Shown piece by piece: positions 1-6,850 of a stretch of DNA of 7,419 nt. Each line of letters begins with the position of its first letter. Position 1 is the stretch's first letter. The stretch comes from Acidobacteriota bacterium. Lineage in GTDB: Bacteria > Acidobacteriota > Vicinamibacteria > Vicinamibacterales > UBA2999. Both the position numbers and the translations under genes were made by a program. Below the pieces are notes generated by a model. That model did no database searches. It had not been told where the DNA came from and worked only from the letters and a program-made list of their open reading frames with translations. The DNA lies in the NCBI GenBank assembly GCA_947465645.1, contig CANIBQ010000155.1, positions 1 to 7,419 of the forward strand. The letters are read 5' to 3'.

Positions 1-414
1 CGCCGCGGCGACGAGCGGCGCCGCGAGCATTTCCCCGGTTCCGGAGATCGCATCGAGCAGGCGAGGCGTGAGCTCGTGGACCATCGACAGCCCGAAGCAG
101 AGCTTCTCGAACCGATCGAGCCGGCGATTGAGGGCGTCGAGCACCAGGCCGCGCGCAGCACTATCGGCGCCGATGAGCGTTTCAGCGCAGGTGCGGTGCC
201 GCTCGAACAGCTGCTCACGGACAAGCGGATCCCACCTGCCGGTCGAGGCCTCCTTCGCCGTGTCGATCAGCGTATTGGTGACGCGGTTCATCGCCGACGT
301 CACGACCACGACCTGGTGACCCGCATCGGCGCTGGCACACGCCAGCTGCGCCGCCTGGGCGATTCTCTCGGCGGAGCCCACAGAGGTTCCGCCGAACTTC
401 ATGACGATTAGCAT
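1..414 (-). CDS. lysC: Aspartate kinase, N-terminal part (3' end outside window)
   Basis: Aspartate kinase phosphorylates L-aspartate with ATP to 4-phospho-aspartate, the first step toward lysine, threonine, methionine and diaminopimelate, in the cytoplasm. The 138 visible residues belong to the amino-acid kinase fold: the family signature KFGGTSVG at residues 6-13, the strand VVVVTSAMNRVTN at about 35-47, and SGTGE at 124-128, which matches the conserved SxGE substrate-binding segment. The ATG at 414 is the first start after an in-frame TAG at 427-429; an ATG at 402 (giving MKFGGTSVG) is possible but would remove the first beta strand residues LIV. No strong Shine-Dalgarno is seen for either. 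The C-terminal ACT domains, and any fusion to homoserine dehydrogenase (ThrA or MetL type), lie beyond the edge, so the monofunctional lysC name is the likely choice rather than a proven one. It lies downstream of gltD on the same strand, 106 bp away. Confidence 0.9.
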   Translation of the reverse strand, partial: MLIVMKFGGTSVGSAERIAQAAQLACASADAGHQVVVVTSAMNRVTNTLIDTAKEASTGRWDPLVREQLFERHRTCAETLIGADSAARGLVLDALNRRLDRFEKLCFGLSMVHELTPRLLDAISGTGEMLAAPLVAAA

Positions 415-440
415 TCGAGACAGACTCTACTGAGACGGAA

Positions 441-500
441 CACGGAGGCGCGGAGGGCACGGAGAAACACAGTTTCTCTCCGTGTTCTCCGGTCTCCGTG
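441..500. repeat. Large imperfect palindrome made of ACGGAG units
   Basis: The gap between gltD and the aspartate kinase gene holds a left arm (441-468) with CACGGAG, GCGGAG and CACGGAG in succession ending in GAAAC, a three-base loop (469-471), and a right arm (472-500) that is nearly its reverse complement, starting GTTTCTCTCCGTG. The arms differ only by a few substitutions and small length changes. As RNA it would form a long, stable hairpin. On the gltD transcript strand no U-run follows it, so it does not look like a classical intrinsic terminator, although it could still attenuate read-through or protect mRNA ends. From memory, similar runs of CTCCGTG/CACGGAG occur between genes in several GC-rich environmental bacteria, which would make it a REP-like dispersed element. 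That last point is not testable inside this window. Confidence 0.75.
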
Positions 501-520
501 GTTCGTGGGTGTGAAAGATG

Positions 521-2017
521 TTACGCCAGCGGCGCCGGCAGTTGCGAGTCGCCCATCAGGTACTGATCGATCCCGCGGGCGGCGCTGCGGCCTTCGGCGA
601 TCGCCCAGACGATGAGCGACTGGCCGCGCTGCATGTCGCCGGCGGTGAAGACGCCGGGGATGTTCGTCATCCAGCGAGCGTCGCGCGCCACGTTGCCGCG
701 CCCGGTCAGCGTCACGCCGGGGCCGTCGGGACTGGCGTCGGGACCGGCGTCGGGGCCGGCGTCGGCTCCGGGAGCGACGAGCGGGCCGCGCTCGGGGCCG
801 ACAAAACCCATCGCCAGCAGCACCAGCTCCGTCGGAATCTCGAACTCGGTGCCGGCGATCGGGTTGACCTGGACACGGCCATCGGCGCGGACGATCTCGA
901 CCTTGACCGCGTGGAGCGTGGTCACGCGGCCCGCGGCATCTCCGGAGAAGCGCTGGGTCGACACCGCGTACAGACGCTCGCCACCCTCTTCATGGGCCGG
1001 CGACACCCGGAAGATGTTTGGCCACTGTGGCCACGGATTGTCGGCCGCGCGCGCGTCCGGTGGCATCGGCAGCAGTTCGAGCTGTGTGACGGAGCGGGCG
1101 CCCTGCCGATGCGCGGTACCGAGGCAGTCGGCACCGGTATCCCCGCCGCCGATGATCACGACGTGCTTGTCCTTCGCCGAGATGAAATCGGCATCGGCAA
1201 TCTCATCCCCCTCGTTGCGCCGGTTCTGGAGCGTGAGGTAGTCCATCGCGAAGTGGACACCCCTCAGTTCCCGTCCGGGCACGGGCAGGTCGCTCGGCTG
1301 TCCCGCGCCGGCCGCCAGCAGCACCGCATCGAAATCGGCGCGCACGCGCTCGAGCGGCAGGTCGGCGCCAACCGCCACCCCGGGACGGAAGACCACCCCC
1401 TCGGCCTCCAGGATCGCGAGGCGACGCTGGAGCACACGCTTCTCCATCTTGAACTCCGGGATGCCGTATCGCAGCAGCCCGCCGATGCGGTCGGACTTCT
1501 CGAACACGGTCACCGTATGCCCCGCGCGGTTCAACTGGTCAGCGGCAGCGAGCCCGGCCGGACCGGAGCCAACCACGGCGACCGTCTTCCGTGTCCGGCT
1601 GGCCGGCGGCTGCGGCACCACCCAGCCTTCGTCGAACGCGCGATCGATGATCGACACCTCGACGGCCTTGATTGTCACCGGCTGGTCGTTGATGCCGAGC
1701 ACGCACGAGCCTTCACACGGCGCCGGGCAGAGCCGGCCGGTGAACTCGGGAAAGTTATTGGTGGCGTGCAGCCGATCGATGGCGGCGTGCCAGCGGTCGC
1801 GGTAGACGAGATCGTTCCAGTCCGGGATCAGGTTCCCGAGCGGGCACCCCTCGTGGCAGAACGGGATGCCGCAGTCCATGCAGCGCGCGCCCTGCTGCTG
1901 CAGCTCCGCCTGCGGGTACGGCAGGTACACCTCACGCCAGTCGTGGATCCGCTCGCCCGCCGGACGGGTCGGGTGCTTGTGACGTTGAATCTCGATGAAT
2001 CCGGTCGGCTTACCCAC
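521..2017 (-). CDS. gltD: Glutamate synthase (NADPH) small subunit
   Basis: The beta subunit of GOGAT oxidises NADPH on FAD and passes electrons through iron-sulfur clusters to GltB. The 498-residue product begins GKPTGF, the usual GltD start. Cysteines 46, 49, 54, 58 and then 97, 101, 105 lie in the N-terminal ferredoxin-like domain that binds two 4Fe-4S clusters. The FAD-binding glycine motif GSGPAG is at 150-155, and the NADPH-binding motif GGGDTG is at 290-295, followed by the family's DCxGTxxRxG. Near the C-terminus GVFTAGDMQRGQS and WAIAEGR complete the FAD site. The GTG at 2017 is chosen because homology begins there, it follows the gltB stop by one base, and AGGCGGG (2026-2032) lies 8 bases upstream; the ATG at 2083 would add 22 arginine-rich residues overlapping gltB. 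The protein is slightly long for the family because of a repeat-encoded Gly/Pro/Asp/Ala loop at residues 417-432. The stop is TAA at 521-523. Confidence 0.97.
   Translation of the reverse strand: MGKPTGFIEIQRHKHPTRPAGERIHDWREVYLPYPQAELQQQGARCMDCGIPFCHEGCPLGNLIPDWNDLVYRDRWHAAIDRLHATNNFPEFTGRLCPAPCEGSCVLGINDQPVTIKAVEVSIIDRAFDEGWVVPQPPASRTRKTVAVVGSGPAGLAAADQLNRAGHTVTVFEKSDRIGGLLRYGIPEFKMEKRVLQRRLAILEAEGVVFRPGVAVGADLPLERVRADFDAVLLAAGAGQPSDLPVPGRELRGVHFAMDYLTLQNRRNEGDEIADADFISAKDKHVVIIGGGDTGADCLGTAHRQGARSVTQLELLPMPPDARAADNPWPQWPNIFRVSPAHEEGGERLYAVSTQRFSGDAAGRVTTLHAVKVEIVRADGRVQVNPIAGTEFEIPTELVLLAMGFVGPERGPLVAPGADAGPDAGPDASPDGPGVTLTGRGNVARDARWMTNIPGVFTAGDMQRGQSLIVWAIAEGRSAARGIDQYLMGDSQLPAPLA
722..769 (-). 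repeat. Four-unit 12-bp in-frame tandem repeat inside gltD
   Basis: Four consecutive 12-base units (722-733, 734-745, 746-757, 758-769) share the plus-strand pattern GGCGTCGGGACC with one to three changes each. Read on the gltD strand they encode GADA, GPDA, GPDA and SPDG at residues 417-432. They lie between the segment ending GFVGPERGPLVAPG and the conserved C-terminal FAD-binding segment, a place where GltD proteins vary in length. Because the unit is a multiple of three, copy changes keep the frame. It is probably a solvent-exposed flexible loop grown by replication slippage. Confidence 0.9.
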
Positions 2018-2018
2018 G

Positions 2019-5000
2019 TTACAGACCCGCCTGCGAGGCTGTCGCGTTGGCAGCGACGACCGGCGTCGGGCTCGCGGCCTCACGCTCCACCAGTGCCAGC
2101 CTCCTGGCTTCCGCCACCAGCGCCTTCTTGTACTCGCGCGGCATCACCTTGACGATGCGCCGCTGGAGGCTCGCCCAGTCGTGCAGGAGCGCCTCGGCGT
2201 AGCGACTGCCGGTCAGCGTCGCGTGCTTCATGATCGCCACCTGGACGAAATCGACATCGTCGCAGTCGACGAGCGGTTCGAGATCGACCATCTCGCGATT
2301 GCACCGCCGTTCGAAGGTGCCGTCGGCGTCGATGACGTAGGCGATGCCGCCGCTCATGCCGGCGGCGAAGTTCCGCCCGGTCTTGCCGAGCACGACAACG
2401 CGCCCGCCGGTCATGTACTCACAGGCGTGATCGCCGACGCCTTCGACCACCACCGTGGCGCCGCTGTTGCGGACGCAGAACCGCTCGCCGGCAACGCCGC
2501 GCACGTAGCCTTCGCCGCTGGTCGCGCCGTAGAAGCCGACATTGCCGATGATGATGTTCTCCTCGGACTTGAAGGTCGAGCGCTGCTCCGGGTAGACCAC
2601 CAGCTTGCCGCCCGACAGCCCCTTGCCGAAGCCGTCGTTGGCGTCGCCGACCAGAATGAGTGTCATGCCGCGCGGGACGAACGCGCCGAAGCTCTGGCCG
2701 GCCGAGCCGGTGAACTTGACGCGGATCGTGTCGTCCGGCAACCCGGCGCCGCCGTAGCGCTTCGTCACCTCGTAACCGAGCATCGTGCCGACGGTCCGAT
2801 CCGCGTTGCGGATGAACGCCGTCAGGTCCACCGGCGCCCGGTGAGCCAGCGCCGGTGCGGCCGCCTTGATCAGGTCGTTGTCGAGCGCGACCTCGAGGCC
2901 GTGATCCTGCTCGCGCACCTTGCGGCGGGCGACGCTCGCCGGCAGCTCCGGCACGTGGAGGAGCGGCGCGAGGTCAAGCCCCTTCGCCTTCCAGTGGTCA
3001 ACCGCCGTCTCGATGTCGAGACAGTCGGCGCGGCCGATCATCTCGTCGATGTGGCGGAAGCCGAGCTCGGCCATCAGCTCGCGCACTTCCTGCGCGATGA
3101 AGCGGAAGAAGTTCTCGACGTGCTCGGCCTGACCGGTGAATTTCTTGCGCAGTTCCGGATCCTGCGTCGCGACGCCGACCGGGCAGGTATTGAGGTGGCA
3201 GACGCGCATCATGATGCAGCCCATCACCACGAGCGGCGCCGTCGCAAAGCCGAACTCCTCGGCACCGAGCAGCGCGCCGATGACGACGTCGCGGCCGGTC
3301 TTCATCTGACCGTCGACCTGCACAGTGATGCGGTCGCGGAGCTTGTTGAGCACCAGCACCTGCTGCGTCTCGGCCAGCCCGAGTTCCCACGGCAGCCCGG
3401 CGTGCTTGAGGCTGGTCAGCGGCGACGCGCCGGTGCCACCGTCGTGCCCGGAGATGAGCACCACGTCGGAGTGCGCCTTGGCCACGCCGGCCGCGACCGT
3501 GCCGACGCCGCCGACGGCGACCAGCTTCACGGAGATTCGCGCGTCGCGATTCGAGTTCTTCAGGTCGAAGATCAGCTGCGCCAGATCCTCGATCGAGTAG
3601 ATGTCGTGGTGCGGCGGCGGCGAGATCAGGCCCACGCCGGCGGTGGAGTGCCGCGTCTTGGCGATCCACGGATAAACCTTGTGGCCGGGGAGCTGCCCGC
3701 CCTCGCCGGGCTTGGCCCCCTGCGCCATCTTGATCTGGAGTTCATCGGCGCTGACCAGGTACTCGCTGGTCACACCGAATCGACCGGAGGCGACCTGCTT
3801 GATCTTGCTCCGCTTGGAGTCGCCGTTGGCCATCGGCAGAAAGCGCTCGGCGTCCTCGCCCCCCTCGCCGGTGTTCGACCGGCCGCCGAGCCGGTTCATC
3901 GCAATCGCCAGCGTCTCGTGCGCTTCCTGGCTGATCGAGCCGTACGACATCGCACCGGTCGCGAAACGCTTGACGATGTCGGCAACCGAATCGACTTCGT
4001 CGGTCGGCACGGCGGGGCCGGTCGGCTTGAGCCGGAACAGCCCGCGCAGCGTCGCGCGGTGCTGGTTCTGCGCGTTCACGGCGCGCGTGTACTCCTTGAA
4101 AATCGAGTACTGGCCGCTGCGGGTCGCGTGCTGCAGCTTGAAGACCGTCTCCGGGTTGAACAGGTGGTACTCGCCGTCCTGGCGCCACTGGTACTCACCG
4201 CCCGCCTCGAGCTCAGCCTCACCGGCCGGCCGCCGCCCGAACGCCCGCGCGTGGCGCAGCGCGACTTCCCGCGCGACGACATCGATGCCGATGCCGCCGA
4301 GGCGCGACGTCGTGTGCGTGAAGTACTGGTCGATGAACGCCTGGCTCAGGCCAATCGCCTCAAAGATTTGCGCGCCGCAGTAGCTTTGCAGTGTCGAAAT
4401 CCCCATCTTCGACATCACCTTGAGCACGCCCTTGTTGAGCGCCTTCATGTAGTGCTTCACCGCATCGTGGTGCGTGATGCCGGTGAGCATCCCCTGGCGG
4501 ATCATGTCGTCGAGCGTCTCGAAGGCGACGTACGGGTTCACGACGCCGGCGCCGTAGCCGATCAGGAGCGAGACGTGATGCACTTCACGCGCATCGCCCG
4601 CTTCGACGACCAGCGAGCACCTGGTCCTGGTCCCCTCGCGCACGAGGTGATGATGGACGCCGGCAGTGGCCATCAGGCTCGGGATCGGGGCGAGCGCGGC
4701 GCTCACGCCCCGGTCCGAGAGGATCAGGATGTTGCAGCCGTTGGCGACCGCCTCGCTCGCCTGACGGCAGAGCGCTGCCATCGCCTGCTCGAGCCCGGCG
4801 CCGCCGGTCTCCGGATCGAACAGCATCGACAGCGTCGTCGAGCGGAAGAACGAGCCGGCGGGAAGGTGGCGGAGCTTGGCGACGTGATCGTTGTGAATGA
4901 TCGGATACTTCAGGTTGATCTGCCGGCACGACTCGGGTTCTGGCTTGAGCAGGTTCCGCTCGGGACCGATGGTCGACCCCATCGCCGTGACGATCTCTTC

Positions 5001-6605
5001 CCGGATCGCGTCGAGCGGCGGGTTCGTCACCTGGGCGAACAACTGCTTGAAGTAGTCGAACAGGAGCCGCGGCCGGTCGGACAGCACCGCGAGCGACGAG
5101 TCGGTGCCCATCGACCCCACCGGCTCCTCGCCGCTCGAGGCCATCGGCGTGAGCAGGATGCGCAGATCTTCCTGCGTGTAGCCGAACGCCTGCTGCCGGT
5201 GAAACACCGTTTCGTGATCCGGCTGCTCCGCCACGCCGTCGGGCAGGTCGTCGATGTCCACGAGGTTCGCGTCAATCCACGCCCGGTACGGATGCTCCGC
5301 CGCCAGCTCGCGCTTCAGCTCATTGTCATCGACTATGCGCCCCTTGGCCGTGTCGACGAGGAAGATCCTGCCCGGGTGAAGCCGCTCCTTGACAAGCACG
5401 TCTTCCGCGGGAATGTCGAGCACACCGACCTCGGACGCCATGACCACCAGGTCGTCCTTGGTGACGTAGTAGCGGGAGGGACGCAGGCCGTTGCGGTCGA
5501 GCACCGCACCGATCACCGTACCGTCACTGAAGGCGATCGAGGCCGGACCGTCCCAGGGCTCCATCAGCGACGAGTGGAACTCGTAGAACGCCTTGCGATC
5601 CGCCGCCATCGACGGATCCCCGCTCCACGGCTCGGGAATCATCATCAAGAGGGCGTGCGGCAGCGAGCGGCCGGCCATGACGAGCATTTCGAGGACGTTG
5701 TCGAACGTCGCCGTGTCGCTGCCGCCCTCGCGGATCACCGGGAGAATCTTCTTCAGATCGTCGCCGAGCAGATCGCTCTGGAGCAGTCCCTCGCGGGCGC
5801 GCATCCAGTTGATGTTGCCGCGCAGCGTATTGATCTCGCCGTTGTGCGCGACGTAGCGGTACGGATGCGCCAGCGGCCACGACGGGAAGGTATTGGTGCT
5901 GAAGCGCTGGTGCACGAGCGCCAGGCACGACTGCAACGCCGGGTCGGCGAGGTCCGGGAACATCGGCCCCAGCTGGCGCGCCGTCAGCATCCCCTTGTAG
6001 ATCAGCGTGTTCGCCGACAGGCTGACGACGTAGAAGAAACGGCGCGACAGCGCATTCACCTGCAGCGCGTCGACCGCGTGCTCGATGCGCTTCCGGATCA
6101 CGTACAGCCGTCGTTCTCCTGCGTGCCCGGTCACGGGCAGGCCGACAAACAGCTGCTGGAAGATCGGCTGCGTCGCACGGGCGCTGTCGCCGACCAGGCT
6201 GTTGTCGGTCGGGACGTCGCGCCAGCCGAGGAGCGTCGCGCCTTCCTCGACCACGATCCGGCCAATCAATTCCTGGATCGCCTCACGATCGTGCTCGTTG
6301 TGCGGCAGAAACACCAGGCCCGCGCCATACGAACCGGCGGGCGGCAGCGCGAACGGCAGCACCTTGCGGAAGAACGCGTCCGGCGTCTGGATCAGGATCC
6401 CGGCGCCGTCACCCGTGTTCGCCTCGCACCCGCAGGCGCCGCGGTGTTCGAGGTTGATCAGGACTTCGAGGGCCTTGCGGACGATGTCGTGCGACCTGTC
6501 GCCCTTTATGTGAACGACAAAGCCGACGCCACAGGCGTCGTGTTCCTGGGCAGGATCGTACAAACCCTGGGCCTGAGGGGTACAGGGGTCTTCCGGCGTG
6601 AACAT
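2019..6605 (-). CDS. gltB: Glutamate synthase large subunit, ferredoxin/NADPH GOGAT alpha
   Basis: The large GOGAT subunit hydrolyses glutamine, channels the ammonia to 2-oxoglutarate and reduces the imine on FMN to give glutamate. At 1528 aa it has full family length. Cys25 in DACGVGF is the expected N-terminal nucleophile after removal of a 24-residue propeptide. The class II glutaminase domain runs to about residue 420, with [15 protein letters not shown] near 231 and the oxyanion-hole pair Asn255-Gly256 in [11 protein letters not shown]. The central domain covers roughly 480-760 and the FMN barrel about 830-1200, with [32 protein letters not shown] and [11 protein letters not shown]. The 3Fe-4S ligands are Cys1130, Cys1136 and Cys1141 (C-x5-C-x4-C). 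The GXGXG beta-helix covers about 1290-1440. The ATG at 6605 is the only standard start after the in-frame TGA at 6663-6665; its Shine-Dalgarno is weak. The gene is intact, with no frameshift, and its TAA (2019-2021) abuts gltD. Confidence 0.98.
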   Translation of the reverse strand: MFTPEDPCTPQAQGLYDPAQEHDACGVGFVVHIKGDRSHDIVRKALEVLINLEHRGACGCEANTGDGAGILIQTPDAFFRKVLPFALPPAGSYGAGLVFLPHNEHDREAIQELIGRIVVEEGATLLGWRDVPTDNSLVGDSARATQPIFQQLFVGLPVTGHAGERRLYVIRKRIEHAVDALQVNALSRRFFYVVSLSANTLIYKGMLTARQLGPMFPDLADPALQSCLALVHQRFSTNTFPSWPLAHPYRYVAHNGEINTLRGNINWMRAREGLLQSDLLGDDLKKILPVIREGGSDTATFDNVLEMLVMAGRSLPHALLMMIPEPWSGDPSMAADRKAFYEFHSSLMEPWDGPASIAFSDGTVIGAVLDRNGLRPSRYYVTKDDLVVMASEVGVLDIPAEDVLVKERLHPGRIFLVDTAKGRIVDDNELKRELAAEHPYRAWIDANLVDIDDLPDGVAEQPDHETVFHRQQAFGYTQEDLRILLTPMASSGEEPVGSMGTDSSLAVLSDRPRLLFDYFKQLFAQVTNPPLDAIREEIVTAMGSTIGPERNLLKPEPESCRQINLKYPIIHNDHVAKLRHLPAGSFFRSTTLSMLFDPETGGAGLEQAMAALCRQASEAVANGCNILILSDRGVSAALAPIPSLMATAGVHHHLVREGTRTRCSLVVEAGDAREVHHVSLLIGYGAGVVNPYVAFETLDDMIRQGMLTGITHHDAVKHYMKALNKGVLKVMSKMGISTLQSYCGAQIFEAIGLSQAFIDQYFTHTTSRLGGIGIDVVAREVALRHARAFGRRPAGEAELEAGGEYQWRQDGEYHLFNPETVFKLQHATRSGQYSIFKEYTRAVNAQNQHRATLRGLFRLKPTGPAVPTDEVDSVADIVKRFATGAMSYGSISQEAHETLAIAMNRLGGRSNTGEGGEDAERFLPMANGDSKRSKIKQVASGRFGVTSEYLVSADELQIKMAQGAKPGEGGQLPGHKVYPWIAKTRHSTAGVGLISPPPHHDIYSIEDLAQLIFDLKNSNRDARISVKLVAVGGVGTVAAGVAKAHSDVVLISGHDGGTGASPLTSLKHAGLPWELGLAETQQVLVLNKLRDRITVQVDGQMKTGRDVVIGALLGAEEFGFATAPLVVMGCIMMRVCHLNTCPVGVATQDPELRKKFTGQAEHVENFFRFIAQEVRELMAELGFRHIDEMIGRADCLDIETAVDHWKAKGLDLAPLLHVPELPASVARRKVREQDHGLEVALDNDLIKAAAPALAHRAPVDLTAFIRNADRTVGTMLGYEVTKRYGGAGLPDDTIRVKFTGSAGQSFGAFVPRGMTLILVGDANDGFGKGLSGGKLVVYPEQRSTFKSEENIIIGNVGFYGATSGEGYVRGVAGERFCVRNSGATVVVEGVGDHACEYMTGGRVVVLGKTGRNFAAGMSGGIAYVIDADGTFERRCNREMVDLEPLVDCDDVDFVQVAIMKHATLTGSRYAEALLHDWASLQRRIVKVMPREYKKALVAEARRLALVEREAASPTPVVAANATASQAGL
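2026..2032 (-). promoter_or_regulatory. Ribosome binding site deciding the gltD GTG start
   Basis: AGGCGGG on the minus strand lies inside the last codons of gltB, 8 bases before the GTG at 2017. Together with the TAAcGTG junction it supports translational coupling of GltB and GltD, which are needed in equal amounts for the alpha-beta complex. Confidence 0.55.
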
Positions 6606-6609
6606 GGTC

Positions 6610-6634
6610 GGGCCATTCTGAGCTCGAGCGGCCC
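6610..6634 (-). repeat. Inverted repeat in the gltB 5' leader
   Basis: GGGCC at 6610-6614 and GGCCC at 6630-6634 are reverse complements separated by 15 bases that contain the self-complementary GCTCGAGC. On the gltB transcript the hairpin would end about 4 bases before the ATG at 6605 and cover the place where the ribosome binding site must be. It may lower or modulate initiation, but a chance GC-rich hairpin is equally possible. Confidence 0.35.
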
Positions 6635-6667
6635 ATAAGGTAAATACAATGATCTGAGCGGTTCAAT

Positions 6668-6682
6668 CTATTTACGAAATAG
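6668..6682. repeat. Short AT-rich perfect inverted repeat, possible operator
   Basis: CTATTT-acg-AAATAG has perfect six-base arms around a three-base centre. It lies 63 bases upstream of the gltB start codon, directly behind the TTGAAC sequence, where an activator or repressor site would be expected. A dimeric regulator such as a small helix-turn-helix protein could bind it. No known consensus is recognised and chance is not excluded in this AT-rich patch. Confidence 0.4.
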
Positions 6683-6772
6683 TTACGCGCCTGAGACCGG
6701 CGACCAATCCAGTCGGATATACCAGCCGGACGCTGCTCTGCCCGCCCACCGTTTCCCTGTGCCCGTCGGCTG

Positions 6773-6799
6773 AAAACAGAGGGCCTTTCCCTCGCTTTT
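6773..6799. repeat. Two-tier hairpin upstream of the radical SAM gene
   Basis: AAAA-ca-GAGGG-ccttt-CCCTC-gc-TTTT forms a symmetric structure: a five-base-pair GC-rich stem (6779-6783 with 6789-6793), a two-base internal mismatch, then a four-base-pair A/T stem (6773-6776 with 6796-6799). In the plus direction the GC stem followed by TTTT resembles a weak intrinsic terminator. Its right end lies four bases before the -10-like TATGAT, so as DNA it would cover the -35 region and could be an operator. As RNA from an upstream promoter it could act as an attenuator. Confidence 0.45.
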
Positions 6800-6802
6800 A
6801 CT

Positions 6803-6808
6803 TATGAT
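6803..6808 (+). promoter_or_regulatory. -10-like hexamer for the radical SAM gene
   Basis: TATGAT matches the TATAAT consensus at five of six positions and lies about 42 bases before the start codon at 6851, leaving a short leader. No good -35 hexamer is present 16-18 bases upstream, where the sequence is inside the hairpin at 6773-6799. If it is a real promoter it probably needs an activator or another sigma factor. Confidence 0.35.
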
Positions 6809-6836
6809 TTCGCAGATCCGTAGCCCGGTAGCTTTC

Positions 6837-6843
6837 GAGGAGA
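6837..6843 (+). promoter_or_regulatory. Strong ribosome binding site for the radical SAM gene
   Basis: GAGGAGA lies seven bases before the ATG at 6851, at ideal spacing. It favours this start over the in-frame ATG four codons later at 6863. Confidence 0.8.
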
Positions 6844-6850
6844 CAGACGC

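Larger units (their letters stand above)
6606..6850. promoter_or_regulatory. Divergent intergenic region between gltB and the radical SAM gene
   Basis: These 245 bases must hold the promoters of both divergent genes and contain no convincing gene. The stretch from about 6635 to 6685 is clearly richer in A and T than the flanking genes, as expected of a promoter region. On the gltB strand TTGAAC (6666 down to 6661) resembles a -35 box, but the best downstream -10-like hexamer, TATTTA (6646 down to 6641), is only 14 bases away, so no complete sigma-70 promoter is claimed. I saw no GG/GC pair with sigma-54 spacing. Two inverted repeats (6668-6682 and 6773-6799) are listed separately as possible operators. 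No riboswitch class was recognised. Confidence 0.5.

Noticed and set aside
441..500. The ACGGAG palindrome as a CRISPR repeat or a rho-independent terminator
   Set aside because: The units are adjacent without unique spacers of constant length, and no U-run follows the stem on the gltD transcript strand.
2017..2083. GltD starting at the ATG at 2083
   Set aside because: The added 22 residues are arginine-rich, overlap the gltB coding end and precede the GKPTGF point where GltD homology begins.
518..2152. Plus-strand open frame of about 544 codons antisense to gltD
   Set aside because: Same mirror-frame effect. It has no domain or motif and crosses the gltD/gltB junction, whereas the minus strand carries complete GltD motifs.
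1995..6638. A 4.6-kb open frame on the plus strand covering all of gltB in antisense, about 1547 codons
   Set aside because: It is the mirror frame of gltB produced by GC-biased third positions. Its product is an Arg/His/Asp/Val/Leu-rich sequence with no recognisable domain, while the minus strand encodes every GltB motif.
6606..6850. Riboswitch or small RNA in the divergent region
   Set aside because: The hairpins are short and no conserved core of a known class, such as glutamine or SAM riboswitches, could be identified by reading.
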